From assembly GCA_900548845.1 (NCBI GenBank), contig URMI01000052.1, forward strand, positions 1 through 6,681: a DNA stretch of 6,681 nucleotides, read 5' to 3'. The position numbers and the translations under genes are program-made. The DNA comes from an uncultured Clostridia bacterium (GTDB lineage: Bacteria; Bacillota; Clostridia; Christensenellales; Borkfalkiaceae). A model generated the notes under the pieces. The model was not told the DNA's origin. It did not search any database and saw only the letters and a list, made by a program, of their open reading frames with translations. Positions 1-6,092 of this stretch are shown in pieces (within the stretch, counting starts at the first letter, position 1; each line of letters opens with the position of its first letter).

Positions 1-1257
1 GTACTCGCCCTTCTCGACGAGGCTTCCGAGATAGTCCGAAAGGATGCGGCGGAAGAAGTCGAAGCGGGCGTAGGAAGAAAACGAGCGGCTGTCGGTGAGC
101 ATCCCGTAAGAAGTGCCGAGGGCGGAATATTCCGCGATCGTGGAGAGGTTTTTGCGGATGCCTTGTACGGTATCGTTGAACCACCACGCGGCGCCCATCT
201 TCACATGACGGAAGGCGCCCGTGAGGCAGGCGAGCACGGGGAGCTCGGAATCGTTCAAAGTATATAAAATGGTTTCGGGGCGTTCTTCATCGGATAGTTG
301 CCCAAAGAATTGAATGACGCTTTGAATGGGAGAGCGGTCGGCGATGACGTCGAAGCCCGCGTCTGCCCCGCACTTTGCGAACATGGGGGCATTGATGTTG
401 CGCGTCACGGCAAAGTGCAGCTGCATGATGACGCCGTGCTTTTTGTAGAGGCGGGCGAGCTCGACGAGAAGATACCCAAAGAGCGCCTCTTTTTGTTCTT
501 CCGAGAGCGATCTGCGCTCGGAATACAGCTTTTCGGCAATGCTATGCGTGACATAATACTGTGCAAAACGGCAAAATCCGTGATCTGAGATGCGGCATCC
601 GCGGGAAATGAAGTACATAAGGCGCTTTTCGACGGCTTTTAAGAGCCCGTCTAATGTGCTCACGTCCTCCCCCGCCGTCTCGCCCAAACGCCGCAAATAC
701 GCTTCGTCGAGCGTGAAGAGCTTATCGGGGCGGAAGGTGGGAGCGACGAGCGTTCCGCCGTATTTGCCGTGGGCCAAAAGGTCGTCGCAGGGGTCGTCCG
801 TCGTGGCGACGAACTCCACCTTGTACTGCTTCAAAAGAGTGGAAACAGAGATATTCTGAAGCTTTTCATTGGTGGCGTCGAAGATGCGGTCGGCGCTCTC
901 CGCGCTCAGCGATTCGAAGATGCCGAACACTTGCTGAAGCTCCATGTGCGTCCAATAGTAGAGCGGGTTCCCCGCGAGCTTTGGAAGGACGGAGGCGTAG
1001 GCACGGAACTTTTCGCGCCAGGAGTTGTTGCCCGTGATGAGCTCCTCCCCCACCCCCGAAAGGCGCATCGCCCGCCATTTATAGTGATCGCCCGAGAGCC
1101 AGAGTTCGCCGATGTTTTGGAACTTGGCGTCGTCTTTGATCTTATACTGATCGAGATGGCAGTGATAGTCGATGATGGGAAGGTCTTTGACTTCCGAATA
1201 GATCTTTTTCGCCGACTCATTGTTCAAAAGCAGGTCGGACCCGAAGAAAGATTTCAT
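1..1257 (-). CDS. uxaC: Glucuronate isomerase (uronate isomerase), 3'-truncated by window edge
   Basis: It isomerises D-glucuronate to D-fructuronate (and D-galacturonate to D-tagaturonate), the first cytoplasmic step of hexuronate catabolism. The reading frame is open for 419 codons from ATG at 1257 to base 1; the family is about 470 residues, so roughly 50 C-terminal residues lie outside. Visible family signatures are the amidohydrolase-like metal motif DYHCHL (residues 30-35, His32 and His34), GDHYKWRAMR (56-65), ATTDDP (151-156), SDHGF (224-228), and near the C-terminus AWWFND, LTDSRSF and FFRRIL. The start is supported by AGGAG at 1263-1267, five bases upstream. It follows the GH43 stop by 32 bases with no terminator between, so it probably shares that transcript. 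The pairing with the SDR fructuronate reductase upstream supports a glucuronate role. Identification is by recognised motifs; no search was run. Confidence 0.94.
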   Translation of the reverse strand, partial: MKSFFGSDLLLNNESAKKIYSEVKDLPIIDYHCHLDQYKIKDDAKFQNIGELWLSGDHYKWRAMRLSGVGEELITGNNSWREKFRAYASVLPKLAGNPLYYWTHMELQQVFGIFESLSAESADRIFDATNEKLQNISVSTLLKQYKVEFVATTDDPCDDLLAHGKYGGTLVAPTFRPDKLFTLDEAYLRRLGETAGEDVSTLDGLLKAVEKRLMYFISRGCRISDHGFCRFAQYYVTHSIAEKLYSERRSLSEEQKEALFGYLLVELARLYKKHGVIMQLHFAVTRNINAPMFAKCGADAGFDVIADRSPIQSVIQFFGQLSDEERPETILYTLNDSELPVLACLTGAFRHVKMGAAWWFNDTVQGIRKNLSTIAEYSALGTSYGMLTDSRSFSSYARFDFFRRILSDYLGSLVEKGEY

Positions 1258-1289
1258 AATTTCTCCTTATTTGTTGTCTGATTGCACGC

Positions 1290-2345
1290 TCAAAGTTTCC
1301 AGGTCTCTTTCCAGCGGAGAACTGGCCTCTCCCCTTCCCAATCGAGAGGCAGGAACACATAGTCGGCGAGCGAGGTGTTGCAGGCTTCCGACATATGGAT
1401 GGCGATTTTCATCGCCTCTTCGCGGTCGCGGACGGGGTCGAGCCCGAGGTCTTTGAGCTTTGCCATGATCTTTTTCTGCGTGGCGGGGTCGGGACGGAGA
1501 TCGCCCGTGTAGCTCCAATCGTTGAGCTCGGGCATCCACCTGTCGCCGAGATACAGATACTGCCCGTTCACCTCGATGACGCAGGTGCCCTGCGAGTGAA
1601 AGGTGGTGCGGCTTGCGTCGCCCTCTGAAAGGTCGCCGAGGACGGTGTAGCCGCGGAGCGGGTCGTCGGAGACAGCCACTTCCGAGGGGTTGGGGCGATA
1701 GCCCGTCATGCCGCTCGTGATGAGGTAATGACGGCCATTCCGCACGAAATGGGTGGGCGCTTCGCGCGTTTCGGGCGGCTTTCTGCCCGAGTAGATGGCG
1801 ACAGGCTCCCCTTCCACCTCAGTATAGTCGGCGGAAAGGTGCGCGCCCAGAAGATCGGTGTGGTCTGCCTCGAAATAGATGTAGGCATTGCCCGCTTTGT
1901 CCTTCCAAAGGTCGAAGTCACCGCACTTGCGGCCGTACGGGAAATAGCGGCCGTTCACGATGGTGTAGGGGCCTTTGAGGGCGTCCGCCGTGAGGACGGC
2001 GTAGTGCGAATCGTCGCAGTATTTGAGCCAGAGGACGTACTTTTTCGTCTTCTCGTTGAAGAGAAGGTGCGGGCGGTCGAGATGGCGCGCGGGATGCAGG
2101 ATGCTCTCCTTGTTTTCAAGGTCGGGCGGCACGATGAGCCCTTCGTCCTGCCAATTCATGAGGTCGTTCGAGGAATAGAGACGCACGCCCCACGTCCAGA
2201 CTTCGTCCTCGCCCGTTGTGAACTCTTTATTCTCCCCGATCCAATAGAATGTGCCTTTCTCAAAGAAAAGCTGTGCCCCGTGCGCCTGAATGCGCTTTCC
2301 GTTCGTGTCGTACCACGGATGACCCGGGTGAATTTTGTTATACAT
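1290..2345 (-). CDS. GH43 family glycoside hydrolase, exo-beta-1,3-galactanase-like (GH43_24/34 type)
   Basis: A 351-residue five-bladed beta-propeller glycosidase with no signal peptide, so probably cytoplasmic. Family landmarks in order: IQAHGAQ (19-25), YWIGENK (34-40), GVRLYSSNDLMNW (53-65), DRPHLLFNEKTKKYVLW (90-106), GDFDLWKDKAGNAYIYF (142-158), REAPTHFVRNGRHYLITSG (194-212), FHSQGT (249-254) and YLGDRW (265-270). From what I know of GH43_24 galactanases, the acid is the Glu of the REAP motif (here Glu195) and an unusual Gln in the SQ.T motif serves as base (here Gln252); both are kept. The usual Glu of ERP is Asp90 here. An extra helix-like stretch at about 286-322 precedes the last blade. 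The ATG abuts the GH1 stop TAA with no spacer and only a weak GGGG is upstream, suggesting translational coupling. Substrate is inferred: beta-1,3-galactan or arabinogalactan; another beta-galactoside or xyloside is possible. Confidence 0.87.
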   Translation of the reverse strand: MYNKIHPGHPWYDTNGKRIQAHGAQLFFEKGTFYWIGENKEFTTGEDEVWTWGVRLYSSNDLMNWQDEGLIVPPDLENKESILHPARHLDRPHLLFNEKTKKYVLWLKYCDDSHYAVLTADALKGPYTIVNGRYFPYGRKCGDFDLWKDKAGNAYIYFEADHTDLLGAHLSADYTEVEGEPVAIYSGRKPPETREAPTHFVRNGRHYLITSGMTGYRPNPSEVAVSDDPLRGYTVLGDLSEGDASRTTFHSQGTCVIEVNGQYLYLGDRWMPELNDWSYTGDLRPDPATQKKIMAKLKDLGLDPVRDREEAMKIAIHMSEACNTSLADYVFLPLDWEGERPVLRWKETWKL

Positions 2346-3656
2346 TTATAATTTTTCCCCGCCCGTCTTAATTATCTCTGCATAAAAATATGCCGAATCC
2401 TTCCAGATGCGTTTGCAGGATGGATAGTCAACAAACCACAGTCCGAATCGGGAATCGTAGCCGTCGCACCACTCCATGTTATCCATGAGACTCCAATGAC
2501 AATAGCCGAGCACGGGAACGCCCTCCCCGACGGCGCGCTTGAGTTCATGCAGATAACGTTTCAGAAAGTCCATGCGCTGAGGGTCATGCACCTTGCCGTC
2601 CGTCATGACAAAGTCGCAACCGACAAATCCATTCTCAGAAATGACAACGGGTAATTTGTATCGCTGATACAAGAATCTGGGTCCCCAGTAGAGCGACAAC
2701 GGTTCAATGGGCCAGCCGACCGCATTGCGCGGACTTCCGCGATCCGTCTCGGGATCGGGCGGAGTCAGTTTTTCGCCCGAGTAAATGTTGACACCGAAAA
2801 AGTCGAGCGGTTGATGAATGATCGAGCGTTCCTCCTCCGTTACCTTCCCGAACGTCTTTTCGTCAATATCGCCAAAGATCATCGCATCCGCCCAATGGCA
2901 TTCGCCCGCATGCGGAAGGCCCTCCGCATTGAAGTCGGAAAAGGTCTTTTCGTAGGCACGTTCCGCATCCTTCTCGCTGTCGGGAATGACGGGAGAACAT
3001 GTCGTCGCAAACCCGACAAGAGGCGGCAGAGCGGCACGCTCGCGGATCTCAGAAACGGCCTTCCCGTGCGAAATAAGAATGTTACGGCATACATGCTGCA
3101 GCGGTTCGCCCGAGAGACGCATAAAAGGAGGATGCACGGCGACCTGCCACGAAACAGGTCCGAAACAGACAGGCTCATTGATGGTGAACCAGTAACGCAC
3201 CTTATCGGAAAGCGCATCGACAACAACGGCGACGTAGTGCGCAAACCAATCAGAGATGTCATCGTTGAGCCATCCGCCGTGTTCATACGCCCACATGGGA
3301 AGATCCCAGTGAAAGAGCGTGCACATAGGTTCAATACCAGCCTTTGTCAGCTCATCCACGAGCCGACGATAAAAATCAAGCCCCGTTTCATTGACCGTCC
3401 CGTCCGCATCGGAAATAACCCGCGGCCAGGAAACAGAAAAACGGTAGCACTTGAGCCCCATCTTTTTCATGCCCGCCACATCCTCTTCCATGCGATGATA
3501 ATGATCGCTGGCAAACGCGCCGCTCTCATCGTGGCGAATATGCTCCTTGGTCATGACGTCCCATGTGCTCGGCACGCGACCGTCTTCATTGACGGCGCCT
3601 TCGACCTGATAGGAAGCAGTCGAGGCGCCCCACAGAAAATTCTCCGGAAATCTCAT
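2346..3656 (-). CDS. GH1 family beta-glycosidase (beta-glucosidase-like)
   Basis: A 436-residue retaining TIM-barrel glycosidase, close to the usual 440-480 of the family and without a signal peptide, so intracellular. The N-terminal FPENFLWGASTASYQVEGA (3-21) holds the sugar-binding Gln17. HWDLP (116-120) follows, then TINEP (158-162) with acid/base Glu161, and VISENGF (338-344) with nucleophile Glu341. The aglycone/glycone-binding segment HWSLMDNMEW (387-396) includes Trp388, Glu395 and Trp396. All catalytic residues are present. The glycone contacts are those of gluco/galacto-active members, and I see no sign of a 6-phospho-glycosidase phosphate loop that I can place with certainty. AGGAG at 3663-3667 lies six bases before the ATG. 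A 133-base upstream gap with an operator-like palindrome suggests it heads a GH1-GH43-uxaC transcript. Its local GC (about 51 % in 3301-3420) is lower than that of its neighbours. The exact substrate cannot be read from the sequence. Confidence 0.94.
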   Translation of the reverse strand: MRFPENFLWGASTASYQVEGAVNEDGRVPSTWDVMTKEHIRHDESGAFASDHYHRMEEDVAGMKKMGLKCYRFSVSWPRVISDADGTVNETGLDFYRRLVDELTKAGIEPMCTLFHWDLPMWAYEHGGWLNDDISDWFAHYVAVVVDALSDKVRYWFTINEPVCFGPVSWQVAVHPPFMRLSGEPLQHVCRNILISHGKAVSEIRERAALPPLVGFATTCSPVIPDSEKDAERAYEKTFSDFNAEGLPHAGECHWADAMIFGDIDEKTFGKVTEEERSIIHQPLDFFGVNIYSGEKLTPPDPETDRGSPRNAVGWPIEPLSLYWGPRFLYQRYKLPVVISENGFVGCDFVMTDGKVHDPQRMDFLKRYLHELKRAVGEGVPVLGYCHWSLMDNMEWCDGYDSRFGLWFVDYPSCKRIWKDSAYFYAEIIKTGGEKL

Positions 3657-3676
3657 ATTAATCTCCTATAAAACTC

Positions 3677-3692
3677 ATTGCACTTATGCAAT
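3677..3692. promoter_or_regulatory. Candidate repressor operator (16-bp palindrome) before GH1
   Basis: ATTGCA and TGCAAT are perfect 6-base inverted arms around the 4-base centre CTTA. The site lies 10 bases upstream of the GH1 ribosome binding site and touches a TAGAAT -10-like hexamer, the usual place for a repressor that blocks initiation. The geometry would suit a LacI- or GntR-type dimer, but no regulator of either type is in the window and the link is inference. Confidence 0.4.
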
Positions 3693-3719
3693 TCTACATA
3701 GACTGCTAAACTAAGAAAA
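3691..3719 (-). promoter_or_regulatory. Candidate promoter of the GH1-GH43-uxaC unit
   Basis: On the minus strand TAGAAT (3691-3696) matches the -10 consensus at five of six bases. A weak -35 (TTTTCT, 3714-3719, three of six) is 17 bases away, and AT-rich sequence extends upstream to about 3745. An alternative pairing is TTGTTT (3718-3723) with TATGTA, also weak. The position, 30-odd bases before the ATG, and the adjacent palindrome are the main support. Confidence 0.3.
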
Positions 3720-3750
3720 ACAACTTCAAAGTATTTTAATATCTCCGCTG

Positions 3751-3779
3751 TGGACTAGCGTGAACGTGTCCGGTATAAT
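3751..3779 (+). promoter_or_regulatory. Possible plus-strand promoter facing into the 3' end of the SDR gene
   Basis: TGGACT (3751-3756, four of six to the -35 consensus), a 17-base spacer and a perfect TATAAT (3774-3779) form a sigma-70-like promoter on the plus strand. It points away from GH1 and antisense into the SDR gene, which ends at 3790. No plausible plus-strand gene follows, so it is either an antisense-RNA promoter or chance similarity in an AT-rich gap. Confidence 0.22.
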
Positions 3780-3789
3780 GACTGCGAAC

Positions 3790-4614
3790 TCAGACCCCCG
3801 AATATGCCGAAAATCCGCCGTCCACGGGAATGACCGTTCCCGTCACAAATCCGCTTGCCCCATCATCCGCAAGCCACAAGAGCGCGCCCAAAAGATCGGA
3901 CGGCTCCCCGAACTTCTTCATGGGCGTCGCCGCCAAGATCTTTCCCGTGCGCGCCGTGGGCGTGCCGTCCTCTTTGAACAAAAGCGCTCTGTTCTGATTG
4001 GTCACGAAGAACCCCGGGGCAATCGCGTTGCACCGAATCCCCTTGCTCGCAAAATGCACTGCAAGCCACTGCGTGAAGTTGCTGATGCCCGCCTTCGCCG
4101 CGGAATAGGCGGGGATCTTGGTGAGCGGGCGATAGGCGTTCATCGAGGAGATGTTGATGATGTTGCCGCCCGTCTTCAACATATCGGCAGCAAAGACCTG
4201 CGTGACGAGGAACGCCGTCGCGATGTTGAGGTCGAACACGAATTTGATCCCGCTCTCGTCGAGGGCGAAGAAGTCCTTCTGCGCTTCCTCGGCTGCCGTT
4301 TCATTGTCCGTCGTGGCGCGAGGATTGTTGCCGCCTGCGCCGTTGATGAGGAAGTTGACGGCGCCGAACGCTTCGTTGACTTCCTCTTTGGCAGCTTTGA
4401 TGCTCTCTTTATCGAGGCAGTTGCAGCGGACGGCAATGGCGTTTTCGCCGAGCTCATCGGCGACAGCTTTGGCGGCATCGTAGTTGATGTCGAGCAAGGC
4501 GACTTTGGCGCCGCACTCAGCAAGGGCACGGGCGAATTCGCTCATGAGGACGCCGCCCGCACCCGTGACGGCGACGACTTTATCGCTTAAATCGACTTGA
4601 AAAGGCAGTTTCAT
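3790..4614 (-). CDS. uxuB: SDR-family D-fructuronate reductase (D-mannonate oxidoreductase), YjmF/UxuB type
   Basis: It reduces D-fructuronate to D-mannonate with NAD(P)H, the step after UxaC, in the cytoplasm. The 274-residue product is a classical-length short-chain dehydrogenase. The nucleotide-binding turn is TGAGGVLM (17-24), the variant glycine pattern typical of this subfamily. Asp42 ends strand beta-2 (LLDIN), the NGAGGNNPRATTDNE segment (91-105) is characteristic of fructuronate reductases, and the catalytic set is Asn130, Ser157, Tyr170 and Lys174 (YSAAK). IAPGFFVTNQNRALL (198-212) and VTGTVIPVDGGFSAYSGV close the fold. The start at 4614 is fixed by a full AGGAGG at 4621-4626; the frame stays open upstream but encodes no SDR-like residues there. 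A promoter candidate sits in the 115-base gap to the HAD gene. It is distinct from the long-chain UxuB of E. coli. Function is assigned from subfamily motifs and the uxaC neighbour. Confidence 0.9.
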   Translation of the reverse strand: MKLPFQVDLSDKVVAVTGAGGVLMSEFARALAECGAKVALLDINYDAAKAVADELGENAIAVRCNCLDKESIKAAKEEVNEAFGAVNFLINGAGGNNPRATTDNETAAEEAQKDFFALDESGIKFVFDLNIATAFLVTQVFAADMLKTGGNIINISSMNAYRPLTKIPAYSAAKAGISNFTQWLAVHFASKGIRCNAIAPGFFVTNQNRALLFKEDGTPTARTGKILAATPMKKFGEPSDLLGALLWLADDGASGFVTGTVIPVDGGFSAYSGV

Positions 4615-4620
4615 AAGTTT

Positions 4621-4626
4621 CCTCCT
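4621..4626 (-). promoter_or_regulatory. Ribosome binding site that fixes the SDR start
   Basis: A perfect AGGAGG on the minus strand lies six bases before the ATG at 4614. It rules out the in-frame starts further upstream, which would run through the promoter region and overlap the HAD gene. Confidence 0.85.
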
Positions 4627-4672
4627 GATTCTTGGCTTTGTTCCCCTATATGATAGCACATCGGACTGTTTT

Positions 4673-4702
4673 ATTCTATCAAAATTGTAGGAATGATGAC
4701 AA
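4673..4702 (-). promoter_or_regulatory. Sigma-70-type promoter for the SDR gene
   Basis: TTGTCA (4697-4702) and TAGAAT (4673-4678), each five of six to consensus, are separated by 18 bases on the minus strand. They lie about 60 bases before the SDR start, in the AT-rich gap after the HAD stop. No hairpin with a T-run separates HAD from SDR, so read-through from upstream may add to this promoter. Confidence 0.55.
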
Positions 4703-4706
4703 ATTT
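4681..4706. repeat. Imperfect inverted repeat across the SDR -35 box (operator candidate)
   Basis: AAAATTGT (4681-4688) and ACAAATTT (4699-4706) are inverted arms with one mismatch around a 10-base centre. They overlap the -35 element of the SDR promoter. The ATTG half-site also begins the palindrome in front of GH1, but the spacing differs. AT-rich arms make chance similarity a real possibility. Confidence 0.25.
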
Positions 4707-4729
4707 TTGTTTTTTTCTTGCCGTGAGGG

Positions 4730-5557
4730 TCAATTTCCGCCGAGATCGCGCAAGAAAGCCGCTTTGAGGCGGGCTTCCTCCCCTTCCGCGTTTCCCTCTT
4801 TGACAAGTTCGAGGAAGGCGGGGAGCTGCGCCCACGAGGCTTCCTCGCTTCTTACGAGAATGGGATAGAAGAAGACGCCGTTTTCATTTGCCGCCCTCTC
4901 GTCGCCCGGGGCGTCGCCGCACATGACGGCGCTTTGGGGCGCGTACCCCTTTTTGAGGAGCTCTGAAATGCAGTGGGCTTTGGAGCCGTCCTGCTGGGTC
5001 GTGAGGACGTCGACGTGAGCAAGGAGGCCGCAGCGCGCCCACTCCTCCTCCACCGCCGCATAGTTGGCGCTGGAGACGACGGCGATATCGAAGGACTTGT
5101 GCGCCTCTTCGAGAACTTCTTTGACGCCGCGAAAGGCGGTTTTTTCCTCGTCGGTGAGTTCGCCGATCGCCTTGTTGACGGCGCGCGACCAGGCAAGCGC
5201 CTTGGAAAAGACGGGGTTTCCGGCGGCGTGAGCTTCGACGGAGCGCTCGGAAAGTTCTTTGCTCGTCTGTGCCCATCGGGAGAATGCCGCGACGTTTTGA
5301 TCGTCGGGGAAGAGCTCCGTCAAAATGTGGGCGAGGCCCAAAAAGCGGTTGATGCCGCGCGTCATGGAAAAGAGGTTGATCTCGTTCCAGCGCTTTAAGG
5401 CGGCGTCGCGGCCCGCGCCCAAGCCCCACTCGTCGGCAAAACAGGGGCCGAAACAGCGGAAGTGCTTGATGTTCATGGAGTCCATCGCGCAGCCGTCGCT
5501 GTCGACGCAGAGAAGGAAGGGCTTGCGGCGGACAAACTCATGCAGCGATTGTGCCAT
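4730..5557 (-). CDS. HAD-superfamily hydrolase (predicted phosphatase)
   Basis: A 275-residue soluble haloacid-dehalogenase-like enzyme, probably a cytoplasmic phosphatase acting on a small phosphorylated metabolite. All four motifs are present: motif I LLCVDSDGCAMD with nucleophile Asp19 and acid/base Asp21, motif II VVSSAN with Ser162/Ser163, motif III Lys193 (DGSKAH), and motif IV CGDAPGDE with Asp215 and Asp219 for magnesium. A largely helical cap of about 120 residues sits between motifs I and II (type C1). Motif I carries Cys23 where many members have Thr or Val. GAGG at 5566-5569, eight bases before the ATG and inside the last codons of the GH3 fragment, serves as ribosome site; the genes are two bases apart, so they were co-transcribed. 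The substrate is unknown; a sugar phosphate tied to the glycosidase is a guess from context. Confidence 0.87.
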   Translation of the reverse strand: MAQSLHEFVRRKPFLLCVDSDGCAMDSMNIKHFRCFGPCFADEWGLGAGRDAALKRWNEINLFSMTRGINRFLGLAHILTELFPDDQNVAAFSRWAQTSKELSERSVEAHAAGNPVFSKALAWSRAVNKAIGELTDEEKTAFRGVKEVLEEAHKSFDIAVVSSANYAAVEEEWARCGLLAHVDVLTTQQDGSKAHCISELLKKGYAPQSAVMCGDAPGDERAANENGVFFYPILVRSEEASWAQLPAFLELVKEGNAEGEEARLKAAFLRDLGGN

Positions 5558-5559
5558 CG

Positions 5560-6072
5560 TTAAAACCTCGTGTCGAGCATGCCGCAGAAGGCGTCGACGG
5601 GAGAGACGCCCGTAAATCCGCTCTTGCCTTCGAGTTTATCGAGGAAGGCGTCGACGGTCGCCTCGTTGGCATCATAGCAGTTGACGAAGGTCTTGATCTG
5701 CGGCACGTCCACCAAGTGGAAGGGGCAGTTGAAGGAGACGAAAACAGTCGGGATCTCGTTGACGTACCAGGGGTTATCCCACCCGCCCTTGCTGATCGCC
5801 CATTCGAGGCGCTGCGTCGTGCGCATCGTCGAAGAGACGTTCGCATAGCAGAGGACGAGGTCGTAGTTGTCGGTGAGCGCCGAGACGGACTGTTTGAGGC
5901 CGTAAGCGCCCCTGTTGCCCTTCTGCGAGAGGAGCTTGGTCGCTTCATCGCCGCCCTTTTGCATGAGCTCGACGATCTTGGCGACGGGGTCGACGTATTC
6001 GGTGACCGCAAAGCCGCGCGCCTCCAACTTTTCTTTGAGCTGATTTTTAAGTTTGGAGCCGTCCGCGCCCAT
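5560..6072 (-). CDS. GH3 (NagZ-like) glycosidase, C-terminal domain only; 5'-truncated
   Basis: The 170 residues match the C-terminal alpha/beta domain of family 3 glycosidases of the beta-N-acetylhexosaminidase-like branch: YDLVLCYANVSS (70-81), RLEWA (88-92), NPWYVNEIPTVFVSFNCPFHLVDVPQIKTFVNCY (100-133) and the closing FTGVSPVDAFCGMLDTRF (153-170). Full members are roughly 500-560 residues. The N-terminal TIM barrel with the nucleophile Asp and its partner loop is missing, so this piece should have no hydrolase activity. The ATG at 6072 has no ribosome binding site; the frame continues upstream to a TAG at 6115-6117, by which point the sequence is AraC coding on the other strand. It is most likely the remnant of a gene cut by a deletion or an assembly join at about 6051-6092. 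The HAD gene follows two bases downstream. Confidence 0.8.
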   Translation of the reverse strand: MGADGSKLKNQLKEKLEARGFAVTEYVDPVAKIVELMQKGGDEATKLLSQKGNRGAYGLKQSVSALTDNYDLVLCYANVSSTMRTTQRLEWAISKGGWDNPWYVNEIPTVFVSFNCPFHLVDVPQIKTFVNCYDANEATVDAFLDKLEGKSGFTGVSPVDAFCGMLDTRF

Positions 6073-6092
6073 GCCTGCGTGCGCCAGGATGG
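6051..6092. other. Junction of two 5'-truncated divergent genes
   Basis: GH3-like residues on the minus strand can be followed up to about base 6051 (LKNQL...). AraC-like residues on the plus strand begin by about 6092 (GGLDTETAY). The breakpoint lies between. Both genes are in divergent orientation and both lack their 5' halves, with no promoter space left. No transposon end, target duplication or integrase trace is visible. Confidence 0.65.

Noticed and set aside
2811..3671. A 286-codon open frame on the plus strand opposite GH1
   Set aside because: It is the mirror of the GH1 coding frame, is arginine-rich with no recognisable domain, and GH1 has all catalytic motifs.
3760..4590. A 276-codon plus-strand frame just after the TGGACT/TATAAT promoter-like site
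   Set aside because: It is fully antisense to the SDR gene, has no ribosome binding site or domain signature, and owes its openness to the GC-rich codon pattern of the real gene.
4598..4613. TGAAA-AGGCAG-TTTCA resembling a catabolite-repression (cre) site at the SDR start
   Set aside because: Its length is 16 instead of 14 bases, the centre lacks CG, and it is made of codons 1-6 of the SDR gene.
4650..4655. TATCAT with an upstream TG as an extended -10 for the SDR gene
   Set aside because: No -35 at proper spacing; the TTGTCA/TAGAAT pair is clearly better, though a second start point cannot be excluded.
4615..4806. A longer SDR gene starting at 4806
   Set aside because: The extra 64 residues look like translated promoter and antisense HAD sequence, and the AGGAGG at 4621-4626 supports the start at 4614.
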